Of a DNA stretch of 64,000 nucleotides, positions 34,927 to 42,908 are shown piece after piece. A program made the position numbers and the translations under genes. Numbering within the stretch: position 1 is the first letter of the stretch; each line of letters begins with the position of its first letter. The notes under the pieces were generated by a model. That model was given only the letters and a program-made list of their open reading frames with translations, did no database searches and had not been told where the DNA came from. Origin of the DNA: Planctomycetota bacterium (GTDB lineage: Bacteria > Planctomycetota > UBA1135 > GCA-002686595); NCBI GenBank assembly GCA_016795325.1, contig JAEUHY010000050.1, forward strand, positions 1 to 64,000. Direction: 5' to 3'.

Positions 34927-35970
34927 ATGACAGCTCCGCGACGCGTTCCCACGTCGATGAGCTCGGGCGCGCACTTGGTGCGTGCGCTCGAGCGCATCGG
35001 ATTCAAGCAAGTCGAGCGGCACGCTCAGCCGCAGCCGCTGCTTTCCTGGCGCGGGCAACCGGTCGGGGTCGACGCCGAGATCATCGTGCGCCGCAGCCAG
35101 ATCGGCGCCACGGCGGACGACTTGGGCTTCACGCGCGGCGCGAACGGCAAGTTCGAAGCGCTGGTCAGCAACATCCTGCTCTCGCGGCTCGATCGGCGCT
35201 GGTTCGAGAAGTTGAGCGAGCTCTATGAGGCCGCCGTCGCCGAGGACGGTGGTGCTCCGCAGACGCCGGATGCGCCGTACGCGGCGCCGGCCTCGCCCGC
35301 GGCGCAAGCCGCACCTCCCGCGGCCGCTCCGTCCGAGCGCCGCTCCGAGCGCACGACCCGCCGCGAGTTCGAGCCCGCGCCGCGGCGCGAGTCGGAACGT
35401 GGCCCCCGCAACGAGTCGGAGCGCGTCCCGCGCGGCGAGTCCGAGCGACGCGAACAGGGCGGGCCTGCGCCGCGTGCGCCCGAGCGCGCGCCCAGTCCGC
35501 GCCCCGAGGAGTTCAAGACCGCGGTGCGCGAGGCCGTCGACGCGGTGATCGCCGCGCCTGCGACGGCGGCGACAGCGGCCGGCGCCGCAGGTCCGGACCT
35601 CAAGCGCGAGATCGGCGCGGTGCTGGCCGTGGCGCGCGCCGCGGGCGGCGGCGGCCTGGGCCGCAGCTGCATGCTCCACCTCGCGCTGTGGTTTGGCCTG
35701 GTCGTTCTGTCCGCCTTTGCCGAGAGCGCCAAGCCGCTCCTGTTCGGCTCGTTCGTGCTCGTCTTCCTGTTCGTCAAGAAGGCGAACGAGCGGCGCAAGC
35801 GCATGGTCGACGCCGCGCTGACCGAGTTGCGCACGCGCCTGCGCTACGACGTCGAGCTTCGCGCGCAAGTGTTGCGCGAGCTGCGCCGCACGCTCGAAGA
35901 GCAGTCCGGCGAGATGCGCCCGCTGGTGCAGGACCTGGTCAAGCGCATCGAGACCTCGCCGCTGAGGTAG
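34927..35970 (+). CDS. membrane protein with N-terminal DUF1257 (Ycf35)-like domain
   Basis: 347 residues. Residues about 10-105 (LVRALERIGFKQVE, GQPVGVDAEIIVRRSQ, DDLGFTRGANGKFEALV) follow the pattern of DUF1257/Ycf35 proteins, which are small and of unknown function; I rate the match as moderate. A Pro/Arg/Glu-rich low-complexity linker (about 115-200) leads to two hydrophobic segments (SCMLHLALWFGLVVLSAFA and LLFGSFVLVFLFV) and a charged coiled C-terminus. It starts 14 bp after the CNNM gene and is probably co-transcribed. It converges on the next gene. Confidence 0.55.
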   Translation: MTAPRRVPTSMSSGAHLVRALERIGFKQVERHAQPQPLLSWRGQPVGVDAEIIVRRSQIGATADDLGFTRGANGKFEALVSNILLSRLDRRWFEKLSELYEAAVAEDGGAPQTPDAPYAAPASPAAQAAPPAAAPSERRSERTTRREFEPAPRRESERGPRNESERVPRGESERREQGGPAPRAPERAPSPRPEEFKTAVREAVDAVIAAPATAATAAGAAGPDLKREIGAVLAVARAAGGGGLGRSCMLHLALWFGLVVLSAFAESAKPLLFGSFVLVFLFVKKANERRKRMVDAALTELRTRLRYDVELRAQVLRELRRTLEEQSGEMRPLVQDLVKRIETSPLR

Positions 35971-35985
35971 GCCTTGCGCGCGGCG

Positions 35986-36741
35986 TCAAGTCGCGTGTCC
36001 CGTTGCGCCGCCGCGGGCCTGCTCGTCGGCCACGTGGTCGAGCACGATCAGCTTCTGCCAGATCTTGTTCGACAGTCCGTTCGTGAGGTCTTCGATCTCG
36101 TCCACCGCGGCGACCGCCGCCGGATCGTCGAGGCTCTCGGCGTACAGCGCGCCGATCTTCGCGATCAGCGCGAGCAGTTCGCTGCAGTAGTCGAGGTAGC
36201 GCCCGAGCAGGAACGGATCGGAGATCTGTTGCGCCGCGCCCGGCGAAGACGCGGTGGGCGGCAGTCGGCGCAGCAGGCGCTCCGGCGCCTTGGTGAGCTG
36301 GTGCATGTCGACGATGTGCGCCAGCGAGCGCAACTCGTGGATCGCGCGCAGCGCCCGGCGGCGGCGCCAGCGCGAATCGAGCGTCAAGAGGAACAGCAAC
36401 GCTGCGCCCAGGTACACGACCAGCCCGAGCGTGGCCTCGACTTCCTGGATCAGCTCCGACCCGCTGTCCGGAATCCAGTTCCTGCGGCCGCTCGCCAGTT
36501 CGAACGTCGTCCACACCGCGAGCGCCGCGGCGAGTGCGAGCAGCAGCCAAATCCCGCCGCGAAACCACGGATTGGAGCGCTTGAGGGCCTGCACCTGCAC
36601 GGCGTTCTCGCGCGCGACGGCGAGCACCTGCTCGGCCACGCGGCTCAGTCCCGATCCGGGAAAGCGCTCGCCGATGCGCGCGTGCAGGCGTTCGAGCGTG
36701 CTGACGATCTCTTCGGCGCGCAGTTGTCGGTAGGCGTCCAT
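35986..36741 (-). CDS. two-helix membrane protein of unknown function
   Basis: 251 residues. A helical N-terminal domain (about 1-60), two membrane helices (GGIWLLLALAAALAVWTTF and TLGLVVYLGAALLFLLTL) and a helical, charged C-terminal domain (IVDMHQLTKAPERLL, IEDLTNGLSNKIWQKLIVLDHVADEQ). The pattern resembles a bacterial sensor or scaffold, but I recognise no family. It is divergent from the CoaC-like gene, about 50 bp away. Confidence 0.6.
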   Translation of the reverse strand: MDAYRQLRAEEIVSTLERLHARIGERFPGSGLSRVAEQVLAVARENAVQVQALKRSNPWFRGGIWLLLALAAALAVWTTFELASGRRNWIPDSGSELIQEVEATLGLVVYLGAALLFLLTLDSRWRRRRALRAIHELRSLAHIVDMHQLTKAPERLLRRLPPTASSPGAAQQISDPFLLGRYLDYCSELLALIAKIGALYAESLDDPAAVAAVDEIEDLTNGLSNKIWQKLIVLDHVADEQARGGATGHAT

Positions 36742-36793
36742 GGCGGCTCCTTGGCTTGCGCCGCGAGCGTAGCCGACCTACCGTCGCACGTTC

Positions 36794-37333
36794 ATGGCGC
36801 GCATCGTTCTGGGGGCGGGTGCTTCGGTCGCTGTCTACAAGGCCGTGGATCTCGCGAGCAAGCTCACGCAGGCCGGGCACTCGGTGCGGGCGGTGCTGAC
36901 CGCGCGCGCGGCCAAGCTCGTCAGCCCGCAGCTGTTCGCGGCCGTCACCGGCGAACCGGCGAGCGTCGACGAGTTCGCGCCCGAACGCCGCACGGCGATG
37001 GACCACATCGACCTCGCGACCTGGGCCGAGCTGCTGCTCGTCGCGCCGGCCAGCGCGGGGTTGGTCGCGCGCCTCGCGCTCGGTTTGAGCGACGACCTGG
37101 TCGCGACGGTCTCGCTCGCGCTGCCCCCCGGCCGCCCGCGGCTGGTGAGTCCGGCGATGAACCCGCACATGCTCGCGAGCGCGCCGGTGCAGCGCAATCT
37201 GGCGACGCTGCGCGCCGATGGCTGGACCGTGATCGAGCCCGGCGCCGGTCACATGGCCTGCGGCGTCGACGGCAAGGGACGCTTGCCGGACACCGCAGAG
37301 CTCGTAGCCGCTGTCGCGAGCGCGCTGCGCTGA
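36794..37333 (+). CDS. coaC: phosphopantothenoylcysteine decarboxylase domain protein (CoaC half)
   Basis: 179 residues, only the N-terminal flavoprotein half of the usual CoaBC. The enzyme decarboxylates phosphopantothenoylcysteine on the way to coenzyme A using FMN. VLGAGASVAVYKAVDLA, the catalytic His in DHIDLATWAELLLVAPASA, the PAMN motif in SPAMNPHM and the Cys-containing loop GHMACGVDGKGRL are all present. The ligase half (CoaB) is absent here and not adjacent, so it must be encoded elsewhere, or this is a related HFCD flavoprotein with another substrate. Confidence 0.85.
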   Translation: MARIVLGAGASVAVYKAVDLASKLTQAGHSVRAVLTARAAKLVSPQLFAAVTGEPASVDEFAPERRTAMDHIDLATWAELLLVAPASAGLVARLALGLSDDLVATVSLALPPGRPRLVSPAMNPHMLASAPVQRNLATLRADGWTVIEPGAGHMACGVDGKGRLPDTAELVAAVASALR

Positions 37334-37343
37334 GTTACGGGCC

Positions 37344-38444
37344 TCAGCCCGGCCACAGCGACAGCACGATCTCGAACACGATCAACAGCACGATCAGCAT
37401 CTCGAGCGTCTCGGCGCGCACCGTCGAAGCGTGGTCGTGCAGCTTCTCGTACACGTTGTCGAGCGCGGCGAGCTTGCGCTGCGCGGCGGCGTTCCATTCC
37501 TCGAGTCGGAAGCGTCCGCCCGCTTGGCGCAGCAGCCGCGCGAGGTGTTGATCGCCCGAGATCTTGAGCGTGTTGCCCAGGCGCTCGAACAGGAACGCGG
37601 CTTCGAGTTGCATCGTCGAGAGCGTGCGCAACTCGCGGTGCAGTGCGAACGGGCCGAGGAAGCGGCCGGGGCTGCGCCGCGAGACCACGGCCATGGCGTT
37701 CTCGAGCGACGCGTCGAGCTGCAGGTCGAGGAAGCGCATCTCGAGCAGTTGCACGTTGGCGTACTCGAGCACGCGCAGCACGTCCTCGGGGTCGTCGTCG
37801 CACACCAGCGCCGCGTGCCAGTCGACGAGCGTGAGGTCGTCGGGGCCGTACTGCAGCCGCACGGAGAGCGCGTCCGCGATCTCTTCACGCGCGAGCGGTT
37901 GGCGCTCGGCGCGCAGGATGCCCGCGATCGCTGGGCCGCTCTCGCGCAGGAAGCGCTCGGCGTCCCGTTCCAGACGCGCCCCCGGCAAGCGGAAGATCGA
38001 GTAGTCCTCGAGCAGATCTGCGAGCCCCGGCTTGGAGACGTGCGGGCGGATGGCTTCGGCCAGCGCGCGGGCTCGCTCGCGCGCGGCCGCGGCGAGGCTC
38101 GTATCGGCGGCGAGGGTGCACGAGAGTTCGACGCACTCCGCGAGCTCCCCCTCGAGCTCGATCGAGTAGCTCACGAGCAGCGCGCCGACGTCGAAGAGCA
38201 CGATTTCGACCGACTCGGCGGTCTTCCAGCGGCCGATCGCGAGCGCTTCGCCGCGCTGGGTGACGCGCAGCGGCGGCGGCCGGAACTGGAAGTGGCTCGG
38301 CGCCGGGTGCGTGCGGCCGAGCGCGCCGGGCGTGACCGGATCGCGCACCGAGCGTGCGGCGCCGGCGAGGTCGATGGCGTGCGCGACGTCGAAGGCGAAC
38401 AGCACGCGGCATTCGGCCGGGCCAGCAGCGCGCGTGGACTCCAC
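37344..38444 (-). CDS. RMD1/YagE-like (DUF155) membrane protein
   Basis: About 366 residues from a GTG at 38444; an in-frame ATG at 38504 would leave only 26 bp to the divergent start, too little for two promoters. The N-terminal third is beta-rich, the middle helical (NAMAVVSRRSPGRFLGPFALHRELRTLS), and the end is a C-terminal membrane anchor following a coiled segment (YEKLHDHASTVRAETLEMLIVLLIVFEIVLSL). This layout and the tail motif match RMD1/YagE (DUF155) proteins, which in yeast affect mitochondrial or spore processes; bacterial roles are unknown. The family call is moderate. Confidence 0.55.
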   Translation of the reverse strand: MESTRAAGPAECRVLFAFDVAHAIDLAGAARSVRDPVTPGALGRTHPAPSHFQFRPPPLRVTQRGEALAIGRWKTAESVEIVLFDVGALLVSYSIELEGELAECVELSCTLAADTSLAAAARERARALAEAIRPHVSKPGLADLLEDYSIFRLPGARLERDAERFLRESGPAIAGILRAERQPLAREEIADALSVRLQYGPDDLTLVDWHAALVCDDDPEDVLRVLEYANVQLLEMRFLDLQLDASLENAMAVVSRRSPGRFLGPFALHRELRTLSTMQLEAAFLFERLGNTLKISGDQHLARLLRQAGGRFRLEEWNAAAQRKLAALDNVYEKLHDHASTVRAETLEMLIVLLIVFEIVLSLWPG

Positions 38445-38530
38445 GCGCCGAATGTACCAGCGCCAGCCGCATCCGATCTCGACCGGTTTCGCTGGCCGGC
38501 GCACGGCGCCGCTGCTTCACTGTTCGCACC

Positions 38531-39634
38531 ATGGACTGGATCACCGCATTGAAGTTGCTCGGCGGCCTCGCGCTGCTGATCGCCGGCGGCGAGTGGCTCG
38601 TGCGCTCCGCTTCGCGTCTGGCGACGTCGTTCGGCGTCTCGTCGCTCGTCGTCGGTCTCACCGTCGTGGCGATGGGCACGAGCACGCCGGAACTGGTGGT
38701 CAGCACCGTCTCCGCCTGGGACGGCAAGGGCGACATCGCCTACGGAAACGTCGTGGGCAGCAACATCGGAAACGTGCTGCTGATCCTGGGCGTTTCGGCC
38801 GTCGTGGCGCCGCTCGCCGTGCAGCGCAAGCTGGCCGTGATCGACACGCCGGTCATGATCGCCGCGGCCGTGCTCACGTACCTGGTCGCCTACGACGGCC
38901 GAGTCGGGCGCATCGACGGAATCGTGCTGGTGGCGCTGATGGTGGGCTACACCGTGTGGAGCGTGCGCCAGGCGCTGCGTTCGCCGACGCCGCAGGAGCA
39001 ACAGCGCGAACGCGAGGCCGAGCCGAAGACGCTGCTCACGACCTACGGCCGTCCGATGCTCGTCGTGTCGATCGTCGCGAGCTTGGTGGTGCTCGTGGTG
39101 GGCTCGAATCTGTTCGTCGAGGGCGCGGTCGCCACGGCGCGCGCGTTGGGGATCAGCGAACTCGTGATCGGACTGACGATCGTTGCGATCGGAACCTCGA
39201 TGCCCGAGTTCGTCACCTCGGTCGTCGCCACGCTGCGCGGCGAACGCGACATCGCCGTGGGCAACATCGTCGGCAGCAACATCTTCAACGTGCTCGGAGT
39301 GCTGGGCGCGGCGGCCGTCATCGCTCCCAACGGCGTGGCTGTCGCACCAGCCGCCCTCGAGCTCGACACCGTGCTGATGATCGTCATCTCGGTCGCGTGC
39401 CTCCCGGTGTTCCTGAGCGGGCTGACGATCACACGCGTCGAGGGCCTGATCTTCGTCGTCTACTACGTGGCCTACGTCGCCTACCTGATCCTCGACGGCG
39501 GCCAGCACCCGTTCGCGCCGCAGCTCGGCCGCGCCGTGCTGTGGTTCGCACTGCCCGCGACTGCGTTGTACATCGCGGGGTCCTACGTCCTGTCCCGACG
39601 GGCGGACGAGCGCGCGCGCCGTTCCGGCGGTTGA
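38531..39634 (+). CDS. calcium/sodium antiporter (CaCA family, YrbG-like)
   Basis: 367 residues with about ten hydrophobic helices arranged as an inverted repeat. The two alpha-repeats carry the ion-binding signatures: GTSTPELVVS with YGNVVGSNIGN, and GTSMPEFVTS with VGNIVGSNIFN. These proteins exchange Ca2+ for Na+ (or K+ plus Na+) across the inner membrane. A charged loop (QEQQREREAEPK) separates the halves. ATG 38531 begins directly before the first helix (ALKLLGGLALLIAGGEWLV). Confidence 0.93.
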   Translation: MDWITALKLLGGLALLIAGGEWLVRSASRLATSFGVSSLVVGLTVVAMGTSTPELVVSTVSAWDGKGDIAYGNVVGSNIGNVLLILGVSAVVAPLAVQRKLAVIDTPVMIAAAVLTYLVAYDGRVGRIDGIVLVALMVGYTVWSVRQALRSPTPQEQQREREAEPKTLLTTYGRPMLVVSIVASLVVLVVGSNLFVEGAVATARALGISELVIGLTIVAIGTSMPEFVTSVVATLRGERDIAVGNIVGSNIFNVLGVLGAAAVIAPNGVAVAPAALELDTVLMIVISVACLPVFLSGLTITRVEGLIFVVYYVAYVAYLILDGGQHPFAPQLGRAVLWFALPATALYIAGSYVLSRRADERARRSGG

Positions 39635-39786
39635 GCGAAGAAGTGAGCGCGGTCGGCGCCGGCAGGTTTTTCGGGCGCTGACCGGAAATTTCGTCCCGCG
39701 TTCGGCGCGGGCCCTGAGCCAGGGCGCTCGGCGCCGCCGTGACGCGGGATGCGCCACTTGGCGCCGCCGTTGCGTCAGGGAAGGGC

Positions 39787-40488
39787 GTGAACGAAGGACT
39801 CATCCAGGGCGTGACGACCATGCGGGCTGCCGAGAAGCGGCTCGAGACGATCGCGGCGAACCTCGCCAACGTCGACTCGAACGGCTTCAAGCGCACGACC
39901 GCGACGATCCGCGAGTTCGAACGCGTCCTGCGCGGCCGGACCGAGCGCGAGATCTCGACCAAGCTCCAGCACAACTTCAGCCAGGGCGCGCTGCGCTCGA
40001 CCGGCCAGCCCTACGACTTGGCGCTCGCCGGCGAGGGCTTCTTCACGATCGAAGGCGCGAACGGGGAGCTGTACACGCGCGACGGCCGCTTCTTCGTCGA
40101 CGAGAAGGGCGTGCTGCAGACCTTCGAAGGTCTGCCGGTGGTGTGGGACGGCGCGCGCGGCGCGATCGACCCCGCCGGCAACACCGTGACCGTCGACGCC
40201 GAAGGAACGGTGCGCCAGGGCCAGACCCAGGTCGGCAAGCTGCGCCTCGCTGACTTCGAGGACAAGACCGCGCTGACGGTCGACTCGCGCGGGTTCTTCA
40301 TCGCGCAGCCTTCGGCCGTGCCCAAGACCTTCGTCGGGCAGGTGCGCCAGGGCCACCTCGAAATGTCCAACGTCTCCTCGGTGGAGGAGATGGTCGCGCT
40401 CATCGCCGTGCAGCGTCAGTTCGAAGCTGGCGCGCGCGTCATGAGCTCCATCGATCAGACCTACCGTCGCTTGACCTCGCCGCGCTGA
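39787..40488 (+). CDS. flgF: flagellar proximal rod protein FlgF-like
   Basis: 233 residues. FlgF is a proximal-rod protein of the flagellar basal body. The N-terminal rod signature ETIAANLANVDSNGFKRTT, the internal LALAGEGFFTIEGANGELYTRDG and the C-terminal LEMSNVSSVEEMVALIAVQRQFEAGARVMSSID are shared by the FlgF/FlgG family. I chose GTG 39787 because it gives the usual spacing to the ANNLAN motif and has purine-rich bases just upstream; an in-frame ATG at 39739 would add a non-family leader. It is the first gene of a ten-gene flagellar unit. Confidence 0.9.
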   Translation: MNEGLIQGVTTMRAAEKRLETIAANLANVDSNGFKRTTATIREFERVLRGRTEREISTKLQHNFSQGALRSTGQPYDLALAGEGFFTIEGANGELYTRDGRFFVDEKGVLQTFEGLPVVWDGARGAIDPAGNTVTVDAEGTVRQGQTQVGKLRLADFEDKTALTVDSRGFFIAQPSAVPKTFVGQVRQGHLEMSNVSSVEEMVALIAVQRQFEAGARVMSSIDQTYRRLTSPR

Positions 40489-40522
40489 ACGCCGGCGCGT
40501 CTCACTCAGGAAATCCAACACC

Positions 40523-41311
40523 ATGCTTCGAGCGCTGATGACGGCTGCATCCGGAATGAAGGTGCAGCAGATGCAGGTCGACACGATCGCCAACAACATC
40601 GCGAACGCGAACACGACCGGCTTCAAGAAGAACGAACTGGCGTTCCGCGAGATGCTCTACGAAACCGTGCGCGAGCCCGGCGCGCCGACGAGCGCTGCGC
40701 AGATGGCCCCGACCGGTCTGCAGGTCGGAAGCGGCGCCGAGATCGCGGGCTCGGTCAAGACGTTCAGCCAGGGCGAACTGCAGCCCACCAACAACAAGCT
40801 CGACATGGCGATCGCCGGTTCGGGCTTCTTTCGCGTGCGACTTCCGAACGGCGAGTTCCGCTACACGCGCGACGGCGGCTTCCGCAAGGACGGCTCGAAC
40901 TCGCTGGTGACCAGCGAGGGCTATCCGCTCGATCCGCCGGTGCAGATCCCGCCCGACGCGATCGAGGTGATCATCGGTCAGGACGGATCGATCTCGGTCG
41001 TGCGCAGTGAGTCGGGACTGCCCGAGAACGTCACGAACATGAGCTTGTTCCGCTTCGCCAACCCCAGCGGCCTCAAGGCGCAGGGCTCGAACTTGTTCTC
41101 GGAGACTGCGAGCTCCGGTCAAGCGCAGCAAGCCAACCCCGGCCTCGACGGCACCGGTCTGATCCGCCAGGGCTACCTCGAGCGCGCCAACGTGTCGACC
41201 GTCGACGAACTCGTCGGGCTGATCCTTGCGCAGCGCAACTACGAGATCAACAGCCGCGCGATCCGCGTGAGCGACGAAATGATGAGTCAAGTCAACAACA
41301 TGGTGCGCTGA
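40523..41311 (+). CDS. flgG: flagellar distal rod protein FlgG
   Basis: 262 residues, the standard length. FlgG forms the distal rod between the basal body and the hook. MLRALMTAASGMKVQQMQVDTIANNIANANTTGFKK at the N-terminus, LDMAIAGSGFFRVRLPNGEFRYTRDG in the middle and ERANVSTVDELVGLILAQRNYEINSRAIRVSDEMM at the end are strong FlgG features. It follows flgF by 34 bp and is read in the same direction. Confidence 0.97.
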   Translation: MLRALMTAASGMKVQQMQVDTIANNIANANTTGFKKNELAFREMLYETVREPGAPTSAAQMAPTGLQVGSGAEIAGSVKTFSQGELQPTNNKLDMAIAGSGFFRVRLPNGEFRYTRDGGFRKDGSNSLVTSEGYPLDPPVQIPPDAIEVIIGQDGSISVVRSESGLPENVTNMSLFRFANPSGLKAQGSNLFSETASSGQAQQANPGLDGTGLIRQGYLERANVSTVDELVGLILAQRNYEINSRAIRVSDEMMSQVNNMVR

Positions 41312-41319
41312 GGTTCGCG

Positions 41320-42252
41320 ATGCTGCTCTCAACACTGCTTCTGGGCGGAGTCACGATCACGCTCGCGCCGCAGGCGCGCGTGCGCGGCACGGAGATCGAG
41401 CTGGGTTCGATCGCCAAGGTCGAAGGCGAGGACGCGGAGGAAGTCGAGCGCGTGCGCAAGCTGCGGCTGGGCTACGCGCCCGCGCCGGGCTACAGCCGCT
41501 TGCTCGACGCCGTGCGCCTCGAGCAAGACGCCGAGCGTGCGATCTCCGGACTCGACGCGAAGTTCGCCGGGTCGGCGACCTGCCGCGTGCTGCCCGATGT
41601 CGAGGTCGTGCTCGGCAAGGCCGTCGACGCGACGGCGCGTCTGGAACTGCTGCGCTGGACGCAGGGCCGCGACGCGGAGCTCGAGCTCACCGGCCAGGTC
41701 GGCGACCTCGAGATTCCGGCCGGAAATCAGGCCTTCGAGCTGAAGGCCGTGATCAGCGACACCGCGCTGCGCGCCGGGCCGATCAACGTGCCGGTGCGCG
41801 TGATGGTCGACGGACAGCTCTACCGCACGGTGTGGAGCAGTTGGCGCGTGACGCTGTACCAGGACGTGCATGTGACGCGCGAGGCGATTCGCTCCGGCGA
41901 CACGCTGCGCGCCGAACAGTTCGAGTTGCGCCGCGTCCCGCGCACGAGCGGTGCGTTGGAGGCCAGCGCCAGGCTCGACGACGTGCTCGGCTCGAAAGCG
42001 GCTCGCGATCTGCAACCCGGTCAACAACTGCGCGACGCCGACGTGCTCCGCAACACGCTCGTCAAGCGCGGCGACATGCTGTTCCTCGAGATCCGCCGCG
42101 GCAACGTGAAGGCGCGTGTGGCGGCCACCGCAGAACAAGAGGGGCGCGCGGGCGATCGCATCGCGCTCAAGTTGCTCGACAACAACAAGACCATCACCGG
42201 CGTCGTCGTCACGCGCGAACTCGCTGTGATCGACCTCGCCTCCCGCGGCTGA
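41320..42252 (+). CDS. flgA: flagellar P-ring chaperone FlgA
   Basis: 310 residues. FlgA is a periplasmic chaperone for assembly of the P-ring protein FlgI. A short hydrophobic start (MLLSTLLLGGVTITLA) may be a signal. The C-terminal SAF domain is visible (TREAIRSGDTLRAEQFELRRVP, LQPGQQLRDADV, VKRGDMLFLEIRRGNVKARVAATAEQEGRAGD). It lies before flgH and flgI in the operon, as expected. A middle segment is less conserved. Confidence 0.9.
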   Translation: MLLSTLLLGGVTITLAPQARVRGTEIELGSIAKVEGEDAEEVERVRKLRLGYAPAPGYSRLLDAVRLEQDAERAISGLDAKFAGSATCRVLPDVEVVLGKAVDATARLELLRWTQGRDAELELTGQVGDLEIPAGNQAFELKAVISDTALRAGPINVPVRVMVDGQLYRTVWSSWRVTLYQDVHVTREAIRSGDTLRAEQFELRRVPRTSGALEASARLDDVLGSKAARDLQPGQQLRDADVLRNTLVKRGDMLFLEIRRGNVKARVAATAEQEGRAGDRIALKLLDNNKTITGVVVTRELAVIDLASRG

Positions 42253-42266
42253 AAGCACCCACGCAC

Positions 42267-42893
42267 ATGCACCAACTACGCAACACTCTGGCCGCGTTCC
42301 TTCTCGCGCTGCTCGCAGACCAGGCCTCGGGCCAAGCTCGACCCGGCTCGATCTACGACCCCGACAACTCGCCGGGCTCGCCCGTCGCGGCGCGCATCGC
42401 CGTCAAGCGCGGCGATCTGGTGACGGTGCTGATCAGCGAGAACCAGAACGTCCGGAACCAGGAGGCCTCGGACCTCTCCAAGGCCACCAACCTCAACTAC
42501 AAGATCAACCTGTTCGACATCAAGCCGGACGCGTTCACGACCTTGCCCAAGCTCGACGCCGACTCGACCGACGGATTCATCGGCGCGGCGAAGTACGAAA
42601 AGAGCGGCGCGTTCACTGCGCGCCTGGCCGCGGTGGTCGTCGACGTGCTGCCCAACGGCAATCTGGTGATCAGCGGCCGGCGCGAGATCCGCATCGACCA
42701 AGAGACCAAGCTGATCGAGTTCAGCGGCGTCGTGCGGCGCTTCGACATCGCGGCGGACAACTCCGTCACAAGCGAACTCGTCGCCAACGCGCAGGTGCTC
42801 TACAAGGGCACGGGTCCGATGACGCGGCACACCAACCGCTCCGGCATCGGCAGTTGGTTCCACGACGCGATCTCCTGGCTCTGGCCCTTCTAA
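42267..42893 (+). CDS. flgH: flagellar L-ring protein FlgH, without a lipobox
   Basis: 208 residues. FlgH forms the outer-membrane bushing of the flagellar rod. The conserved parts are PGSIYDPDNSPGS, AVKRGDLVTVLISEN, KYEKSGAFTARLAAVVVDVLPNGNLVISGRREI and the C-terminal GSWFHDAISWLWPF. Unlike the E. coli protein, which is a lipoprotein, the leader (NTLAAFLLALLADQASGQA) has no Cys and looks like an ordinary signal peptide. The ring subunit may thus be held by protein contacts only. The start ATG lies 15 bp after the flgA stop. Confidence 0.93.
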   Translation: MHQLRNTLAAFLLALLADQASGQARPGSIYDPDNSPGSPVAARIAVKRGDLVTVLISENQNVRNQEASDLSKATNLNYKINLFDIKPDAFTTLPKLDADSTDGFIGAAKYEKSGAFTARLAAVVVDVLPNGNLVISGRREIRIDQETKLIEFSGVVRRFDIAADNSVTSELVANAQVLYKGTGPMTRHTNRSGIGSWFHDAISWLWPF

Positions 42894-42908
42894 AGCGAGG
42901 CGAAGCCC

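Noticed and set aside
39759..39774. GG-N10-GC element (TTGGCGCCGCCGTTGCG) just before flgF, resembling a sigma-54 promoter
   Set aside because: The spacing fits, but the -24 box is poor and the start codon would be only about 2 bases after the transcript start. A near copy 30 bp upstream shows that it is probably a GC-rich repeat.
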